In this document: one piece after another, positions 18,101-25,775 of the stretch
How positions within the stretch are numbered: position 1 is the first letter of the stretch
Layout of the letters: each line of letters starts with the position of its first letter
Source: a virus
Reading direction: 5' to 3' (one strand)
IMG/VR virus record: IMGVR_UViG_3300009506_000053
Location: 1-48,745 of that record
DNA length: 48,745 nt
The notes under the pieces: generated by a model
Seen by the model: the letters and a program-made list of their open reading frames with translations, nothing else
What the model was told of the DNA's origin: nothing
Databases searched by the model: none
Program-made: the position numbers and the translations under genes

Positions 18101-19160
18101 CTATAACGCCTACCCCGGGGACTTTGGACGTCTCTCGCCATGGGTGAAGGTCGTCCAGGAATACAGAAGCAACGAGACCTACGAAGCTCCACGCGTTGGC
18201 GGATACTTCGTCACGGGGCGCTCGTACAACACGGCCTATCAGGATGGAACGAACCCTCTCGGAAATCCACTCGCCGAGAAGCCGCTGGATATCGCGAGGA
18301 CTCTCATCCAACACTACTGCGGGACAACGACCTTCAACGACGTCCAGTACACGACCGGACTGTTTGGGAGTTTCGAGGATTGTGAGAGCAGCTTGCCGAC
18401 CATCGGCGGCGGGAACTTCTGCCGGATGACATTCATCGAGGATCGGCAGAGCAAGATGTCCGAGTGCCTTGGAAAGATCGCGGAGCAATTTGGCCTGATC
18501 ATCTGTGAACAGCTCGTCACAGAGTCCGGTATCACCACCTACAAGTATCAGGCTTTCCACGAGACAGATGATCCGGCCACGGATTGTTCGAGCAGAATGT
18601 ATGGCGGCGGCACGCACTACTTCGTTCCAGATGATCTGGTGTCGCAGCAGATCGAGGTTACCTTGAGCCCGCTTACTGAGACCTCGAATAACATCGATGT
18701 GAAGTACGGGTTGCACAGACCGTCGGGGGATTACTCTGGCCGCATCTATCTCAGCAGGGGCGGCTCGAATCTCAAGTCGGAGCAGTCCACCTATCAGGCA
18801 GCAGCGGCTCTCAGCTTTGCGCAGAACGGAATCGAGAACCCCAGGAAGTACATCTTCGAGGACATCTGGGATCCAAACGTCGCGGAGAAAATGACGAAGC
18901 ATCTCTTCAGCCGCCTCTGGACGCGCCGCGTCGCAGTGTCTTTCCGTGTGGGGATCAAGTACGTCGACGTCCAGATCGGACATGTGATCAGGTTTGACAA
19001 TTCCATGTCCGATGTGGCCGACTATCCTGGACAGGAGGGGACATCCAACTGGGCGGATCACCAGTTCAACGTGCTCGGGGTGAACGTCGTGTATGACTCT
19101 GGCCTTCCCTGCGAGGTCGAGATTCTCGCGAAGGAGACATTCACGTGGGCGCATGCATAG
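15114..19160 (+). CDS. Large tail-tip / hub protein
   Basis: A 1348-residue protein and the largest gene. Residues 1-165 form a jelly-roll-like domain (LESVASANDAGWSGATGAYA start), plausible for carbohydrate contact. The central ~800 residues are Gly/Tyr/Trp-rich beta structure. The last ~300 residues (DIARTLIQHYCG onward to VDVQIGHVIRFDN and CEVEILAKETF) resemble the hub domain of siphovirus tail-tip proteins, where a strand-rich region with a G-x-hydrophobic-I-RF segment is typical. It is thus the likely tail-tip protein linking the tube to receptor-binding components. Exact family undetermined. Confidence 0.66.
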   Translation: MIDGFLESVASANDAGWSGATGAYADGGGYASTQTDTATCKYSGFDFSGLPSGVTITGIRVRTDGWWHDTTGGSILDKGRILIELSWDGGTSWTSNKAGSVLLEDAEETSYYGGPQDTWGHTWTRSQVDSSTNFVVRITANSSSYLDTPEWRVDFIHVAVYYTDTSIITVKVYDSLGFSDTYIDTSLKNVAVRDFLNFYDSGSAGQDVAAPKTNQVSFSGDAIAALGSASHADFSAAATPSRSESFYVGITCGTSGSTVFIGDANAANAVPGTDPGFMGYAQEGLIAISYQTVANFGEAMRYPSCRDNVANIAYNDGGGNMKTLSELFGGSSGYSGTLYVWCAAKSNTDSTWYQQQIFMGKIGDMRFTEQEAEFDAYAINHGDLAVPDQVIDSGTFDYNDDGGTDGNMIEDTQGKVIPIGIGRFDYTAVNQFLESGHPFFHESSKNPRAKSQAAIMAGQMGLKYPMMPIIPAIWGWGPVEIQPAFPSVAKNVIFLYGSRKAAGKIYVALHDVTTDPANWEFGLLRAYAISQWTHSTNGNIAKQQNILDYTNICSWVKGDGFESAAFFVKDRSHKSIGQSNPLYALSWGPYYFNSAGHLGGWENYNGAWTTGDAMNAYGVFVNTSWDIRDQALSTRLKYFSGALQACGVPFQSSRTVLGTRTGFYLFDDVNVGDIDNPEYAIDLKAPLNGAVFTCDTADTNEFWTDQSDYEIYRCQKVYKLPTKLPGLGELYGVMLCLLYNYDRSTDPKIKIRYAGPSFGTVSPGIASHGYPKDFAEYGALGNIGSSLGRELATFGNNNTYMNSWDTNSGLSLVYNARGSYWMPATTAPYRTRFDLWLIPKYIYRNKYDGEDPDQFNATPFFNDQGSVSEWPSTHPEERGEMWEGPSSTVDENNNYRTYTFTTTENEPFKVGMPVPHMASESELMVWGHSYDILGPAIKFPMDMAVSCASDTVSQSFKMYGMYVVYVFRSPIQNDRPIDVWSEAVRDEQREKEAAKVYNAYPGDFGRLSPWVKVVQEYRSNETYEAPRVGGYFVTGRSYNTAYQDGTNPLGNPLAEKPLDIARTLIQHYCGTTTFNDVQYTTGLFGSFEDCESSLPTIGGGNFCRMTFIEDRQSKMSECLGKIAEQFGLIICEQLVTESGITTYKYQAFHETDDPATDCSSRMYGGGTHYFVPDDLVSQQIEVTLSPLTETSNNIDVKYGLHRPSGDYSGRIYLSRGGSNLKSEQSTYQAAAALSFAQNGIENPRKYIFEDIWDPNVAEKMTKHLFSRLWTRRVAVSFRVGIKYVDVQIGHVIRFDNSMSDVADYPGQEGTSNWADHQFNVLGVNVVYDSGLPCEVEILAKETFTWAHA

Positions 19161-19173
19161 GGAGGAGGCGGAG

Positions 19174-19446
19174 GTGGATCCTTTCAAGGGGAACGGCTCG
19201 ATCGACAGTCGAGTCGCAAGAATCGAGAGATGGATCGTCGCTCACGAGGAGTGGTGCAGGGGGCAGTTCAACATGATCAATCAGACGTTGCAGAGCAATT
19301 CGCTAGACCACCAGGAGATCAAACACGCGGTCGAAGAGAACAGGAAGGCTCTTTCTCACGTCAACCTCTACATAGGGGGGGCGATCGTAATCGCAACCGT
19401 GATCGGTAGCGTCATCACAGAGCTGCTGACGCGGCACGTACCATAA
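19174..19446 (+). CDS. XhlA-like small membrane protein (lysis accessory)
   Basis: About 90 residues starting at GTG 19174, just after a GGAGGAGG site at 19161-19168. The N-terminal part is an amphipathic/coiled-coil segment (DSRVARIERWIVAHEEWCRG, later NHQEIKHAVEENRKALSHV-like heptads). A single C-terminal membrane span (IGGAIVIATVIGSVITELL) and a short basic tail follow. This matches the haemolysin XhlA layout, which aids holin-mediated lysis. The upstream open frame inside the tail-tip gene is a shadow. The next gene is also a membrane protein. Confidence 0.68.
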   Translation: MDPFKGNGSIDSRVARIERWIVAHEEWCRGQFNMINQTLQSNSLDHQEIKHAVEENRKALSHVNLYIGGAIVIATVIGSVITELLTRHVP

Positions 19447-19458
19447 GGAGATGGAAAC

Positions 19459-19680
19459 ATGGCGACGAAGAATCAAGTCCAGGGCAGCCCTGCTTTCAGT
19501 TTGAATGCGGCTGATTGGCAGAAGCTCGGGAAGTCACTCCTCCTCGGCTCCGCTGGCGCGGTGGTCACATACCTCATCAGCAGCGTGGGACATGTCGATT
19601 TCGGCAACTATACCGTGATCGCAGTGCCAGCAATCACATGGGGCCTGAACTTCCTTCGTAAATTCATTCCTGCTACCTGA
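19459..19680 (+). CDS. Holin-like membrane protein
   Basis: Seventy-three residues with two hydrophobic segments: SLLLGSAGAVVTYLISSV, and FGNYTVIAVPAITWGLNFL ending in a short basic tail. Size, topology and position after an XhlA-like gene and at the end of the structural transcript suggest a class II holin. AAGGAGA precedes the ATG. No endolysin gene follows directly; the best lysis-enzyme candidate is the DUF5675 gene 1.7 kb downstream. A strong intrinsic terminator follows. Confidence 0.65.
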   Translation: MATKNQVQGSPAFSLNAADWQKLGKSLLLGSAGAVVTYLISSVGHVDFGNYTVIAVPAITWGLNFLRKFIPAT

Positions 19681-19718
19681 AAGGTCCAGACGCATTTGCG
19701 GTGGTGCGTTTGGCCTTA

Positions 19719-19758
19719 GGGGGAGGGTCCCTCCCATCACCCTCCCCCGCATTTTTTT
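19719..19758 (+). terminator. Rho-independent terminator ending the late structural transcript
   Basis: A perfect 10-bp stem, GGGGGAGGGT with ACCCTCCCCC (19719-19728 and 19739-19748), is followed after GCA by seven T (19752-19758). It is the strongest intrinsic terminator in the window. It closes the tail/lysis transcription unit before the replication genes. Confidence 0.93.
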
Positions 19759-19761
19759 CTC

Positions 19762-19790
19762 TTGCCCATCTTCTGTCATAGGCATAGAGT
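19762..19790 (+). promoter_or_regulatory. Candidate promoter for the replication module
   Basis: TTGCCC (19762-19767), a 17-base spacer and TAGAGT (19785-19790) lie between the terminator and the Sak4-like gene, about 45 bases before its start. The match to sigma-70 boxes is moderate. Position after a terminator supports a new transcript here. Confidence 0.5.
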
Positions 19791-19832
19791 CCTCGAAGTT
19801 TCGTCCATTCTTCAGGGTAAGAGGAGGCTGAA

Positions 19833-21077
19833 GTGGGTATTCTAGAAGAACTTACGATGGACGTCGGCTATCTCAAGGCTGGCCTCCAGGGGACCACCGC
19901 CGCAGGCAAGACCACCACCGCCGCTCTCATCGCCATCGGACTCCACAGATACGCAAAGATGACCAGCCCAGTGGCTTTCTACGACACCGAGAGGGGGTCT
20001 GGTTTCGTCAAAGAGCTATTCGACCGAGCCGGGATCAAGCTCGTCGGAACCAGATCCCGTTCCTTCAATTCTCTCCGCCAGTTTCTCTCAGAGGCAGAGG
20101 CCAGCAAGATCGAGATCTCCATCATCGACAGCATCACACACCCATGGCGAGAACTCCTCGAGGCGTGGAAGAAGAAATCCCGCAAGCCGTTCATCGACAT
20201 GCGCGACTGGGGCAAGATTAAAGAGGAATGGCACAACGGCTACTCCATTCCCTACGTGAACAATCACATGCACATCATCATGTGCGGACGCAGCGCCAAC
20301 GTCTTCGAGGACTTCGAGGACGAGGAGGCGACCGAGCAGTCGGGGGGCCGCAAGAAGTTCAAGCCCGTCAAGGTCGGGACGAAAATGGCGACGGAGGGCG
20401 AGACCGGCTACGAGCCCAACCTGCTGATGGAGATGGAGCGTGTCCTTCACAAGGAGGGGGGGGCGTTCGACCGCGTCGCCACCGTTCTGAAGGACCGCTC
20501 CTTCAAGCTGGACGGAAGGCGAATGGCCTTCACCATGCCCGAGAAACGCGGGGTGGCTGACGTCGAGAAACTGATCGAAGTGAATCAGCCCTTCCAGTTC
20601 ATTCTCCCACACATACAGAGCCTGGACTTGAAAGTCGGAGCCACAGCCAAAGGCATCAGGACTGATGATAGCCAGGCTCTGTTCGACAACGATGGCGACA
20701 ACCAGTGGTCGCGGGATCGTAAAGAGAAAGAGCTTCTCCTCGGCAACATCCAGAGCGTGCTCACCAAGCACTGGCCGGGCCTCGATGCTGCCTCGAAGAA
20801 GGCGAAGATGGACATCATCGAGGCGACGGCCTGGGCGACGGGGACCAAGGTGCGGAACTGGGATGTGGTCGAGGCAAAGTTTCCCCTCGCCCAGGTCAAG
20901 CAGATGTACATAATGACGGAACTGCTTCTCGGCAAGAGCAAGCCGAAGGTCGAGGAGATTCTGAAGATGGGAATAGACCCGAAGGGGAAGGTGCTGGACG
21001 CGGAGATCGCCGTCAACGAGCTGTACAAGTTCGCCCTTGGGTTCCGCGACAAGGCAGAAGATGATCTCCCCTTCTGA
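19833..21077 (+). CDS. Sak4-like RecA-fold ATPase (recombination/annealing)
   Basis: A 414-residue protein of the AAA_24/Sak4 type. These RecA-core phage ATPases act in single-strand annealing or recombination with a single-strand binding protein. Walker A is GTTAAGKT at residues 20-27. The Walker B aspartate is in EISIIDS (Asp99), and the ADP-contacting DTERGS segment follows strand 2. The C-terminal ~170 residues are not recognised; the protein ends in an acidic AEDDLPF tail, resembling the acidic tips used by SSB-type partners. It starts at GTG 19833 after AAGAGGAGG. Confidence 0.8.
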   Translation: MGILEELTMDVGYLKAGLQGTTAAGKTTTAALIAIGLHRYAKMTSPVAFYDTERGSGFVKELFDRAGIKLVGTRSRSFNSLRQFLSEAEASKIEISIIDSITHPWRELLEAWKKKSRKPFIDMRDWGKIKEEWHNGYSIPYVNNHMHIIMCGRSANVFEDFEDEEATEQSGGRKKFKPVKVGTKMATEGETGYEPNLLMEMERVLHKEGGAFDRVATVLKDRSFKLDGRRMAFTMPEKRGVADVEKLIEVNQPFQFILPHIQSLDLKVGATAKGIRTDDSQALFDNDGDNQWSRDRKEKELLLGNIQSVLTKHWPGLDAASKKAKMDIIEATAWATGTKVRNWDVVEAKFPLAQVKQMYIMTELLLGKSKPKVEEILKMGIDPKGKVLDAEIAVNELYKFALGFRDKAEDDLPF

Positions 21078-21093
21078 ACGAAAGGAAAGATCG

Positions 21094-21324
21094 ATGGCGT
21101 TCATCATCAGAAAGAAGGACGGCACGTTCTACGAATGCCGCTTCCCGGTCCTCGGTTACGAGGGAGTCGACTTCGTCTACAGCGGGGAGAACAAGAAGAT
21201 CGCCTACGGCGACATCGATGGCATCGAGGTCGTCGCCGGCAAAGATACGACGTGGGTTCTGAGCGTGGCCCCGGGGAAACCGCAAGCCAAACCAAAGCCC
21301 AAGCCAGAACCGCAACCGGCGTAG
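21094..21324 (+). CDS. Small hypothetical protein in the recombination operon
   Basis: Seventy-six residues from ATG 21094, preceded by AAAGGAAAG. A small beta-rich body is followed by a Pro/Lys-alternating tail (PQAKPKPKPEPQPA). The gene lies 16 bases after the Sak4-like gene, so co-expression is likely. I do not recognise a family and it is too short to be a classical SSB. A partner or regulator role is conjecture. Confidence 0.62.
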   Translation: MAFIIRKKDGTFYECRFPVLGYEGVDFVYSGENKKIAYGDIDGIEVVAGKDTTWVLSVAPGKPQAKPKPKPEPQPA

Positions 21325-21334
21325 GAGGTGGTGG

Positions 21335-21802
21335 ATGGTCCCGGCTTCCCCCGGTGGTCAGCCTCCCGGGGGATCGCTGGGACCGTCCCTTCCCATGATA
21401 AAAATCCAGCTCAAACGATTCTGCTCCTCCATCGAGCAGGGGACATTCGGCAGAATCCAACTGCCAGAGTACCGACTCTATACCGTCGAACTGCCCTGGC
21501 TCGATAACAAGCCGAATGTCTCATGCATCCCGCCTGGAACATACAAGGCAATGCAGACGAAGTACTTCCGGGGAAACTACCCGACCTTTGAGCTGGTCGT
21601 GCCGAAGCGATCGATGATCAAATTCCACATCGCGAATTCTACACAGGATCTTCTTGGATGTATCGGACTCGGGCTGAAGCTCGGATGGATCGAGAAGCGT
21701 CAGGCCTGGGCCGTCCTGCAAAGCAAGAAAGCCATGGAGGGCTTCATGTCTATCCTTGGAGGAGAAGAGAGTATCGAGGTAGAAGTCCTCTACGTCTACT
21801 GA
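21335..21802 (+). CDS. DUF5675 family protein, possible peptidoglycan-active enzyme
   Basis: A 155-residue protein. The DUF5675 pattern is visible: GTFGRIQLPEYRLYTVELPW, DNKPNVSCIPPGTYKA, and the FHIAN ... LLGCIGLG pair. His followed by Cys in an H-x-N ... GCI arrangement recalls the L,D-transpeptidase (YkuD) active site, so a cell-wall role is a fair inference but not shown. No other endolysin-like gene is obvious in the genome. The AGGAGG-preceded ATG at 21335 lies inside a nested hairpin; an alternative ATG at 21395 starts at MIKIQLKRF but lacks a good ribosome-binding site. Confidence 0.7.
   Translation: MVPASPGGQPPGGSLGPSLPMIKIQLKRFCSSIEQGTFGRIQLPEYRLYTVELPWLDNKPNVSCIPPGTYKAMQTKYFRGNYPTFELVVPKRSMIKFHIANSTQDLLGCIGLGLKLGWIEKRQAWAVLQSKKAMEGFMSILGGEESIEVEVLYVY
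21337..21384 (+). promoter_or_regulatory. Nested hairpin across the start of the DUF5675 gene
   Basis: An inner stem TCCCCCGG / CCGGGGGA (21347-21354 and 21366-21373) sits within an outer stem GGTCCC / GGGACC (21337-21342 and 21379-21384). The outer stem begins right after the ATG at 21335. A structure here could mask initiation and delay or limit expression. The pairing is exact in sequence; function is inferred. Confidence 0.5.
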
Positions 21803-21822
21803 GGGGTGGGAGTGGGGATGGG

Positions 21823-22383
21823 ATGCTGCTGGAAGACGAAACCTACATGGGGATCGACCCGAGCCTCAACAGCTCCGGTGTGGTCGTCATCGACGGCAAG
21901 GGGAACATCAAAGAATCCGGGGCCATCAAACCGAAACCCAAGTGGAAGCACCCGGACAAGTTCATCTACATCGCGAACGAGCTCGGCTCGATCATCTCGA
22001 AGTATCCGAACCTGCATACGGTCTCCATAGAAAAGCCGTTCTTTGGCCCCAACAAGCTGACCGCCCAGTTCTGCATGGGTGTGTGGGGACTCATGCTGGT
22101 CGTGATCAAAAGGATGGAACCCCAATCCATCGTGGAGATCCATCCGAATCATCTGAAGAAGTTTGTCACAGGCAACTACACCGCCCCAAAGGAGCGGATG
22201 CTTCTCAGGATTTTCAAGAAGTGGGCATTCGAGGATGACTGCACCGACATCGTGGAAGCCTACGCCTGTGCGCAATGGGGGATTTGCTGTGCTCACCCAG
22301 AGAATTTCACCGTGGGGGACGCGGCGGTGGTGCAGGACTATATGAGGCTGAAGGATGTCGGATTCGTCACAGGGAACGAGTAG
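21823..22383 (+). CDS. RuvC-like Holliday junction resolvase
   Basis: A 186-residue nuclease of the RNase H/RuvC fold that cuts branched DNA during replication and packaging. Acidic residues lie in the expected places: Asp12 in GIDPSLNSSG, Glu70 in VSIEKPFF, and Asp139/Asp142 with Glu145 in the C-terminal DDCTDIVEAYACA helix. The start ATG 21823 follows a GTGGGAG site; the open frame upstream lies over the DUF5675 gene and is discounted. The helicase gene overlaps its 3' end by 29 bases. Confidence 0.82.
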   Translation: MLLEDETYMGIDPSLNSSGVVVIDGKGNIKESGAIKPKPKWKHPDKFIYIANELGSIISKYPNLHTVSIEKPFFGPNKLTAQFCMGVWGLMLVVIKRMEPQSIVEIHPNHLKKFVTGNYTAPKERMLLRIFKKWAFEDDCTDIVEAYACAQWGICCAHPENFTVGDAAVVQDYMRLKDVGFVTGNE

Positions 22384-23950
22384 CCCACCGTGCTCGCCAC
22401 CCTCTGAAGAAAGACTGCTCTCTGCCATTCTGCGCTCGCCAGATTGCTTCCTTGAGGTACGCCGAATCATCAATGCGGAGCAGTTCTATCTGCCGAAGAA
22501 CCGCATGCTCTATGAAACCCTGATCGATATCGTGGACTCGGGCCTCCCGCTGCAAGACGAAATCATTTACGACCGACTCAACCAGACGAAAATTTTTGAC
22601 CAGATTGGTGGCTCTGCCAGGGTGACCATGCTCCGCCGCCTGGACACGGAGCCCGAGGAGGCCACCACCCACGCTCGCATCATCGCGGACAGGGCCCTGC
22701 AGCGAGAGATCATGGTGGTCGGCAACAAGCTGAACAGGGAGGGCGCCACCGCAGACCCACACGAGCTGATCCACGAGACCCTCGAAACCATGGCCCGCAT
22801 GAACGGGAAGATCGGGAACGTGGGGGATCTGCGCATTCTGCAGTCATCCGTCACCGGCGAACAACTCGTCGCCACCGACATTCGCAGACCGGAGAGCATC
22901 GTTGGCGACGGCGTAGTGACGGAGAACAGCTTCTTCTTGCTTTACGGCAGGCCGGGACTAGGGAAGACGTGGCTGATGCTACAGTTGGCCATCAGCGTCG
23001 CTCTTGGGAAAGACTGGCTCGGCCTGCCGACCAGGAAGTCGAGAGTCGGAATCATCGAGATGGAGATGCATACCTACTATCTGAAGGAGCGCCTCGAGGC
23101 TTTGCTCTTGCACTTCCCGAACGAGGATGACCGCAGGGAAGCCCTGAAGAACATCGACATCATCTGCCGCCCGAACTACTCGGGCATCATCGATCTCAGC
23201 CAAGACTCGACCCGGAACGGCATCACGAGCTGGATCAGGGACCGTGGCATCGAGCTCGCCCTCATGGACGCGCTCTCGAGGCTGCATTACGCCAGGGAGA
23301 CCGACGCCCAGGAGATGGGCAAGGTACTCGGCAACATCGAGCAGATCAGAGACGAGACCAGGGTGGGGATCGGGAGCCTGCACCACGAGCCAAAGGGGCC
23401 CAGCGAGGGCAAGAAGGAGCTGTCAGATATCGACGCTGCCCGTGGAAGCTCGCGATTGCAGTCCGATCCCCATACCATGATGCGCCTCAAGGTGGTGCGC
23501 CAGCGCCTCTGTCTGGTCTTCCCGAAGATGAACCTCGGCCCAGAGGTCGAGCCCATATGGCTGGAGAAGATGGACACCGGGGGCGTGAAGCTCTGCGAAG
23601 CCCCAGCGGACATGGTGGCTGTCGCGGAACAGAATCGGGAACGTATCCGCTTCCACCTGGAGAAGTGCGACTACAACACCACGATCGATGCGCTGGCAGA
23701 GGCAGTGAGCATGAGCACCAGAACGGTGCGTCGACATCTGAAGGCCATGGGGCTGTCGGTCACGAGAGATGGGCTCGTGCAGAGTCTCTTTCCCCCCGGA
23801 GACTCCAGCCCCATTCCCAAACAGGAAAGGGCCCCCCGGTCGGAAGAGGGGGCCCCTGAAGGTGGCACCGTGCAGGCTGAAGAGGATGAGGCGGAAGATC
23901 CCGGTGCCGAAGATCTGTACCACCTCTTTGGTTCCGACCCGCCATCCTAG
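22355..23950 (+). CDS. Replicative helicase: DnaB N-domain, RepA-type ATPase and C-terminal winged helix
   Basis: A 531-residue protein. Residues ~18-130 match the DnaB N-terminal domain (EERLLSAILRSPDCF, then NRMLYETLIDI). A RecA-fold ATPase of the AAA_25/RepA type follows, with Walker A GRPGLGKT at 198-205 and a later ELALMDALSRLHYA Walker-B-like strand. Residues ~442-470 (TTIDALAEAVSMSTRTVRRH and on) form a helix-turn-helix/winged-helix unit. A Pro/Glu-rich acidic tail ends the protein. The added DNA-binding domain suggests that loader, origin recognition and helicase may be combined. No separate initiator, primase or polymerase gene is apparent. The stop overlaps the convergent methyltransferase stop by 4 bases. 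Confidence 0.8.
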   Translation: MSDSSQGTSSPPCSPPSEERLLSAILRSPDCFLEVRRIINAEQFYLPKNRMLYETLIDIVDSGLPLQDEIIYDRLNQTKIFDQIGGSARVTMLRRLDTEPEEATTHARIIADRALQREIMVVGNKLNREGATADPHELIHETLETMARMNGKIGNVGDLRILQSSVTGEQLVATDIRRPESIVGDGVVTENSFFLLYGRPGLGKTWLMLQLAISVALGKDWLGLPTRKSRVGIIEMEMHTYYLKERLEALLLHFPNEDDRREALKNIDIICRPNYSGIIDLSQDSTRNGITSWIRDRGIELALMDALSRLHYARETDAQEMGKVLGNIEQIRDETRVGIGSLHHEPKGPSEGKKELSDIDAARGSSRLQSDPHTMMRLKVVRQRLCLVFPKMNLGPEVEPIWLEKMDTGGVKLCEAPADMVAVAEQNRERIRFHLEKCDYNTTIDALAEAVSMSTRTVRRHLKAMGLSVTRDGLVQSLFPPGDSSPIPKQERAPRSEEGAPEGGTVQAEEDEAEDPGAEDLYHLFGSDPPS

Positions 23951-24870
23951 GTTCCGCTCAGAGTTCGCCACGCATGAGCCGCCACCAGCGGGACCACTCC
24001 GTTCCCAAGGGCTCGAAGCTGGTCCATCCGATAGGGAGGCCCATCAGCCATTCTACGAACCGCGGGTTCAAGACCCCGTGGCCATAGGCCTGATCCTGGA
24101 GGCGGCGGCCATGTCGGTATCTGCCCTCCTCCACGTCTCCACTGGGGCCTCGATCCGCATTGCTCGCTGCTGGCGTTGGGTAGGTCCTCGCCCACGTCTC
24201 CAGGCTCGGCCTCGCTGGGCCCACTCGCCCTGCCGCTCCTCCCTGGTTCGTCCCATAGGTCTGAGCCGCTGGCGTTGGGTAGAGTCGGATGGCGTCCGTC
24301 AGCGTCGTCCCCGAATGCCTCCCGCTCTCCGTCGAGTAACCCGCTGTTCCCGAACTCGCCGTCGCCGTGGGCCAGGACGAAGAGCCTCTGTCTCCGGTGT
24401 GGCGCCCCGATTTCTGACGCCGAGAAGAAGCCTGCCCAAATTGTGAAACCCAGGCGCCGAAGGTCACTCCACACGACTCGCAGTCCGTGATGCACGAGTC
24501 CCGGCACGTTCTCGAGAAAAACGACCCCTGGACCCACGTCCCCGATGATTCGGACGATGTCGGGCCAGAGCCATCGCTCGTCTTCGACGCCTCGTCGCTT
24601 CCCTGCGACGCTGAACGGCTGACACGGGAATCCCGCAGAGACGATATCCACGACGCCACGCCACGCTCTGCCATCGAAGGTCGTGAGATCGTCCCAGATA
24701 GGAGCTTTATCCAGGGTCTCGTCTTCCATCCTCGCCACGAGTACGGCCGCAGCAAAGGCTTCCCGCTCGACGTAACAGACAGTTCGATATGACTTGCCCA
24801 TGGCAAGTTTGAGTCCCAGTTCGAGCCCCCCAATCCCGGCACATAGAGCCAGGCCATTGAGCCTCCTCAC
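23947..24870 (-). CDS. DNA (cytosine-5) methyltransferase
   Basis: A 307-residue C5 methyltransferase. Motif I binds AdoMet (LCAGIGGLELGL, residues 9-20), the catalytic cysteine is Cys83 in GFPCQPFS, ENV is at 120-122, the HRRQRLF motif at 158-164, and motif X is near the C-terminus (LGNGVVPLVAA). The target-recognition region (~170-260) is short and Gly/Pro-rich, so the target site cannot be read. No restriction enzyme gene is nearby, so this is an orphan enzyme, probably for protection from host restriction. It starts at GTG 24870, overlapping the integrase stop by 4 bases. A long second open frame on the same strand (23958-24857) is a shadow. Confidence 0.9.
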   Translation of the reverse strand: MRRLNGLALCAGIGGLELGLKLAMGKSYRTVCYVEREAFAAAVLVARMEDETLDKAPIWDDLTTFDGRAWRGVVDIVSAGFPCQPFSVAGKRRGVEDERWLWPDIVRIIGDVGPGVVFLENVPGLVHHGLRVVWSDLRRLGFTIWAGFFSASEIGAPHRRQRLFVLAHGDGEFGNSGLLDGEREAFGDDADGRHPTLPNASGSDLWDEPGRSGRASGPSEAEPGDVGEDLPNASSEQCGSRPQWRRGGGQIPTWPPPPGSGLWPRGLEPAVRRMADGPPYRMDQLRALGNGVVPLVAAHAWRTLSGT

Positions 24871-25775
24871 AGTGGCATCTCCAGCGTGCGCACAGCGGCC
24901 TCTGCGGCCTCCTGTGGGCGCTTGTCGTAGATCAGAGTGGTTCTGGGGCTGGCGTGCCCGGCGAGACGCGCAGCGACCGCCAAATCGTTCCCACGGGCCA
25001 AGAGTGTCGAGATCATCGTTCGCCTCAGGTCGTGGAGGGTGACGTCTTCCAGGCCAGCTTCTCGAAGGAATCCTTTGACGATCTGGTCCACCATGTCAGG
25101 GCTAAGGGCTCTGCAGGGTACATCGCCCTCCTGGGCGCGTAGACGATCGCGTTGAACACAGAACAGAGCCCCAGGCGCGGATCCTCGTACACCGAGCCAT
25201 CGTTCAAGAGCGGCCCGCGCCCGGTCGAGCGGCACCACTCTCGTTCTTCCGTGTTTAGACCTGACAACTTGCAGCGATCCTTTCGAGTAGTGCTCTAACT
25301 GAAGCCCGGAAACCTCTGATTTCCTTAGACCTCCCTCGATCAGGACGGCCAGAATGGCCAGGTTGCGAAGGCCAAGTGGGCCCTCGCGACGCCTGGCCAC
25401 TCCCACCAGCCGGCCCAGCTCCTCCATGGTCAAACTGCGGCCCTGGCGCACGGAGCCACCCCGGATGGGCCTGAAGTCGACCAGCCTCTCATACGCATCG
25501 GCGTCGAGCAAGCCGGACCTCCAGCAAGACCGCAGCACCCCTCGAAGCACCAGGAGGTGCCCGTTCGCTGTCTGTGGCGCGTAGCGGCGCTGCAGCTCCA
25601 CCCGCAGCACTGCAATCTCCTCTGGCCTGAGTTCGTGCCACGGGAAGTCCACGGGATGGACCCCAGGAGCCATGATCTCGGCCAGGTTCTTCACCCGACA
25701 TGCAGCCGTCGATCGACTGCCACCGGGCTTCAAGCGTGCGAGGTACTGAACCACCGCCGGCGCCACGTCATACAT
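24867..25775 (-). CDS. int: Tyrosine recombinase (phage integrase)
   Basis: A 302-residue integrase that would insert and excise the phage genome. The full catalytic set is present: Arg151 (GGLRKSEV), Lys174 (SKHGRTR), His248 and Arg251 (LHDLRRT), His274 (GHASPRTT) and Tyr283 (LIYDKR). The N-terminal ~100 residues form a SAM-like core-binding domain. A GGGAG site precedes the ATG. The start overlaps the end of the XRE gene and the stop overlaps the methyltransferase start, so the three are one transcript. I found no convincing attP core beside it. Confidence 0.93.
   Translation of the reverse strand: MYDVAPAVVQYLARLKPGGSRSTAACRVKNLAEIMAPGVHPVDFPWHELRPEEIAVLRVELQRRYAPQTANGHLLVLRGVLRSCWRSGLLDADAYERLVDFRPIRGGSVRQGRSLTMEELGRLVGVARRREGPLGLRNLAILAVLIEGGLRKSEVSGLQLEHYSKGSLQVVRSKHGRTRVVPLDRARAALERWLGVRGSAPGALFCVQRDRLRAQEGDVPCRALSPDMVDQIVKGFLREAGLEDVTLHDLRRTMISTLLARGNDLAVAARLAGHASPRTTLIYDKRPQEAAEAAVRTLEMPL

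Noticed and set aside
23958-24857. Second minus-strand frame of 299 residues over the methyltransferase
   Set aside because: The overlapping frame has all C5 methyltransferase motifs; this one has none and is Ser/Arg-rich.
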